From Lachnospiraceae bacterium (GTDB lineage: Bacteria > Bacillota > Clostridia > Lachnospirales > Lachnospiraceae), in contig JAFQVJ010000028.1 in the NCBI GenBank assembly GCA_017408025.1, positions 1 through 32,430 of the forward strand: DNA of 32,430 nucleotides, read 5' to 3'. The notes beneath the pieces were generated by a model. The model ran no database searches. It worked only from the letters and a program-made list of their open reading frames with translations, and had not been told where the DNA came from. Position numbers and translations under genes: made by a program. This document shows, piece after piece, positions 30,511 to 32,430 of the stretch (positions are counted from its first letter, which is position 1; each line of letters begins with the position of its first letter).

Positions 30511-32430
30511 TTGAAAAGGAAATTGCGAAACAAATTGAAAAAATCTGTAACAGGTTTTATGGCAGTAGTAATGGTTGCCAGTTCAGTATTTGCAACAAAC
30601 GTAAATCCAACATTGGCAGATACGGTTGTAGCCAGCACATCTGGTATCACATATGAATTTGCTAATGAAGAGGCAGGTTTTGCGCAGGGAACTATTACTA
30701 TCAATGCTACAAGTGGAAATTACTATTTGTATTGGGCAGATGATGAGAAGGCATTGGACGGATATTACGAGATTGCCAAACTGGATGTTTCTACAAGTAG
30801 TAGCTATACATTTTTAGAGAATATTGCAATCCCAGTGGATGCAACAAAGGTTATAGCTATAAAATCAGATAGTGAACCTGCAGATAAGACAGTAAAGAAT
30901 GCAGATATGGTATATAACATACCAGCAAATAAGCAGCTTGAAGGTACAAGTGCAGATAAGACTTTGTCATTTGAGGCATTGTCGGATACACAGTTAGATT
31001 TACAGTCATCTGTATTCTATAATTATTCATTACAGCATTTTGCGCAGGCGTTGGAGGATGCTGCTGATAGAAATGTAGACTTTGTTACAACATCTGGTGA
31101 CTGTATCAACAATTATCAGAATGGAACATCAAAGGAATGGCAGGCGTTCCAGAGAGTTATAGCGGAATCTTCATATACTAATCCTATTTATGAGACTAAT
31201 GGAAATCACAGTATGAAGAGCAACGTTGAATATGGTATTGAAGCATATATGGCTGCAACAGGACTTTCTACAACAACAGATGTACTTGGAACAGAACCAT
31301 ATTATGAGATAACAGCAAAGAATGGTGATCATTTCCTGTTTGTTGCTCTTGAGCATTCTTCAGATGTAGCAGGAACTGATGAGTTTAGTACTGAGCAGTT
31401 AGATTGGTTGGAAGGTAAGCTTAAGGAATATTATGCAGACGGCCATCGAATTTTCTTGTTTGAGCATGCATTTTTCCATGGATGGGGTCCTGGAGATGAT
31501 AAGGAGAAGCATTACTACTCTGCTGGACTTAGAACAACATCTCAGTTCCCTAACAATCAAAGATTTAGAGAGTTGATTGATACATATAAAGAAGTATTCT
31601 TATATACAGGTCACTCACATCTTGACTTCCAGTACAATTGGAACTATGACAACGAGAATGGTGAGACAGCTAATTTATTCCATATACCAGCGACAGCATG
31701 TACAACACATATTGTAAATGGAAAAATTGATTATACAATGATAGAGCACGACTCACAGTGCTACATTGTAGATTGTTATGATGATTTTGTAATCTCAAAC
31801 GGATTGAATATAGTAGATAATCTTATCTATCCAGCATATTCATATCTGGTTGTCACAAAGGATTATACACATGAAGTAGAAGAAAAGGAACCAGAAGAGC
31901 CATATGTGGAGTCTACAACACTTATGGATGTTCAGATTGAAAATGCAACATCATATCTTTATGATGGTGGAGCAAAGCTTTACTTCTACAACAATGATTC
32001 AGGAAATAAGTTTGAGGTAGATAACGAGACAGGAATTGCAAGTATACCTGACAATGCAACAAACCTTACATTGTATAGGTGTAATGGTGAGTGGGGCGTA
32101 GGAAAATATACAGATTCGGTTACAACATACTGGAATTGCTACGGTCCAATCGAACGTAAGTTGGATGAGACAATATTCTATGTAGCAGGTTCGTCTAACT
32201 TTGATTGGAAGACAGGAACTATTGTGTATCCATCAACAGAACCAACAGAACCAGCAGAGCCAGTAGTACATGAAGCTCATACATTGTATATTGCTGTGCC
32301 AGAGGCATATGCAGATAGTGGATATACATACAAGATGAATTTTAAATGTACAGGTAATATTTATCCGGATTGGAGTGCGATGACATTCACTGAAACAGAT
32401 GAAACATATAAGGGCTTAAAGGTTTATTCC
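30511..32430 (+). CDS. Secreted metallophosphoesterase, multidomain, cut by window end
   Basis: Open from a TTG at 30511 (AAGGAAGGA 5 bases ahead) to the window end in frame, at least 640 aa. Signal peptide about 1-28: KRKLRNKLKK, a hydrophobic core, then SSVFA. Residues about 45-118 repeat the beta domain of the 21735 protein (YYLYWADDEKALDGYYEIAKLDV). The calcineurin-like domain (about 150-455) has SDTQ, where the usual His of the first motif is Gln, then TSGDC, TNGNHS, FEHAFFHGWG and YTGHSHLD. A beta-rich module (about 470-570), a Thr/Glu/Pro linker (TEPTEPAEP) and the start of a second module (LYIAVPEAYADSGYTYKMN, resembling starch-binding type modules) follow. An extracellular phosphatase that binds a glycan is a reasonable guess. 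Confidence 0.87.
   Translation, partial: MKRKLRNKLKKSVTGFMAVVMVASSVFATNVNPTLADTVVASTSGITYEFANEEAGFAQGTITINATSGNYYLYWADDEKALDGYYEIAKLDVSTSSSYTFLENIAIPVDATKVIAIKSDSEPADKTVKNADMVYNIPANKQLEGTSADKTLSFEALSDTQLDLQSSVFYNYSLQHFAQALEDAADRNVDFVTTSGDCINNYQNGTSKEWQAFQRVIAESSYTNPIYETNGNHSMKSNVEYGIEAYMAATGLSTTTDVLGTEPYYEITAKNGDHFLFVALEHSSDVAGTDEFSTEQLDWLEGKLKEYYADGHRIFLFEHAFFHGWGPGDDKEKHYYSAGLRTTSQFPNNQRFRELIDTYKEVFLYTGHSHLDFQYNWNYDNENGETANLFHIPATACTTHIVNGKIDYTMIEHDSQCYIVDCYDDFVISNGLNIVDNLIYPAYSYLVVTKDYTHEVEEKEPEEPYVESTTLMDVQIENATSYLYDGGAKLYFYNNDSGNKFEVDNETGIASIPDNATNLTLYRCNGEWGVGKYTDSVTTYWNCYGPIERKLDETIFYVAGSSNFDWKTGTIVYPSTEPTEPAEPVVHEAHTLYIAVPEAYADSGYTYKMNFKCTGNIYPDWSAMTFTETDETYKGLKVYS

Overview
The window looks like a piece of a low-GC Gram-positive chromosome, most likely from Clostridia, family Lachnospiraceae (relatives of Butyrivibrio, Roseburia or Pseudobutyrivibrio). 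This rests on AT-rich codon use, strong AGGAGG-type ribosome sites, consensus sigma-A promoters and the gene set: an hslO next to a methyltransferase, YerC/TrpR-like, DUF1836, PspA plus an SPFH/zinc-ribbon protein, PcrA, an RlmD-type methyltransferase and a MetH-MetF fusion. Genus cannot be settled by eye.

Region 1 (1-340) is a tRNA cluster: Arg (3' part only), His, Gln, Lys. Region 2 (292-7430) is a complete 7.09-kb integrated element bounded by a 49-bp direct repeat of the tRNA-Lys 3' half. It has the layout of a filamentous (inovirus-like) prophage. Reading leftward from one consensus promoter: a small coiled-coil protein, a putative ssDNA-binding protein, a 51-aa major coat protein, an intrinsic terminator, a pIII-like secreted adsorption protein, three small membrane proteins, a Zot/pI-like ATPase and a tyrosine integrase. 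This is the M13 order (V-VIII-terminator-III-VI-I). The replication protein is the unusual part. It is a two-domain HUH endonuclease plus superfamily-3 helicase resembling Reps of eukaryotic CRESS-DNA viruses, not the classical phage pII. A divergent operon encodes a ribbon-helix-helix protein, probably the repressor; GGTGTATACAC palindromes sit inside and just downstream of the main promoter. A 536-bp non-coding region holds iteron-like repeats and hairpins, one with TAATATTC in its loop, and is the likely origin.

Region 3 (7431-13709) resumes the host chromosome: the original tRNA terminator, a GT2-GtrA glycosyltransferase, a cold-shock protein, Hsp33 with a methyltransferase, a membrane protein with a HAD phosphatase, a YerC regulator and a DUF1836 regulator. 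Region 4 (13710-21735) is a stress and repair block: PspA and its SPFH/zinc-ribbon partner, PcrA, small membrane proteins, a transglutaminase-like lipoprotein and RlmD. Region 5 (21735-32430) holds two paralogous metallophosphoesterases (one cytoplasmic, one secreted and cut by the window end), an ABC exporter behind two palindromic operator-like sites, the MetH-MetF enzyme, a PlsC acyltransferase and an AraC regulator. A short hairpin repeat (core AGGAAAGTT) occurs three times, each directly after an intrinsic terminator.

The strongest candidate for something little described is the element: a filamentous prophage of a Gram-positive host whose replication module looks like that of CRESS-DNA viruses, with a geometry in which integration cuts rep off from the genes upstream of it.
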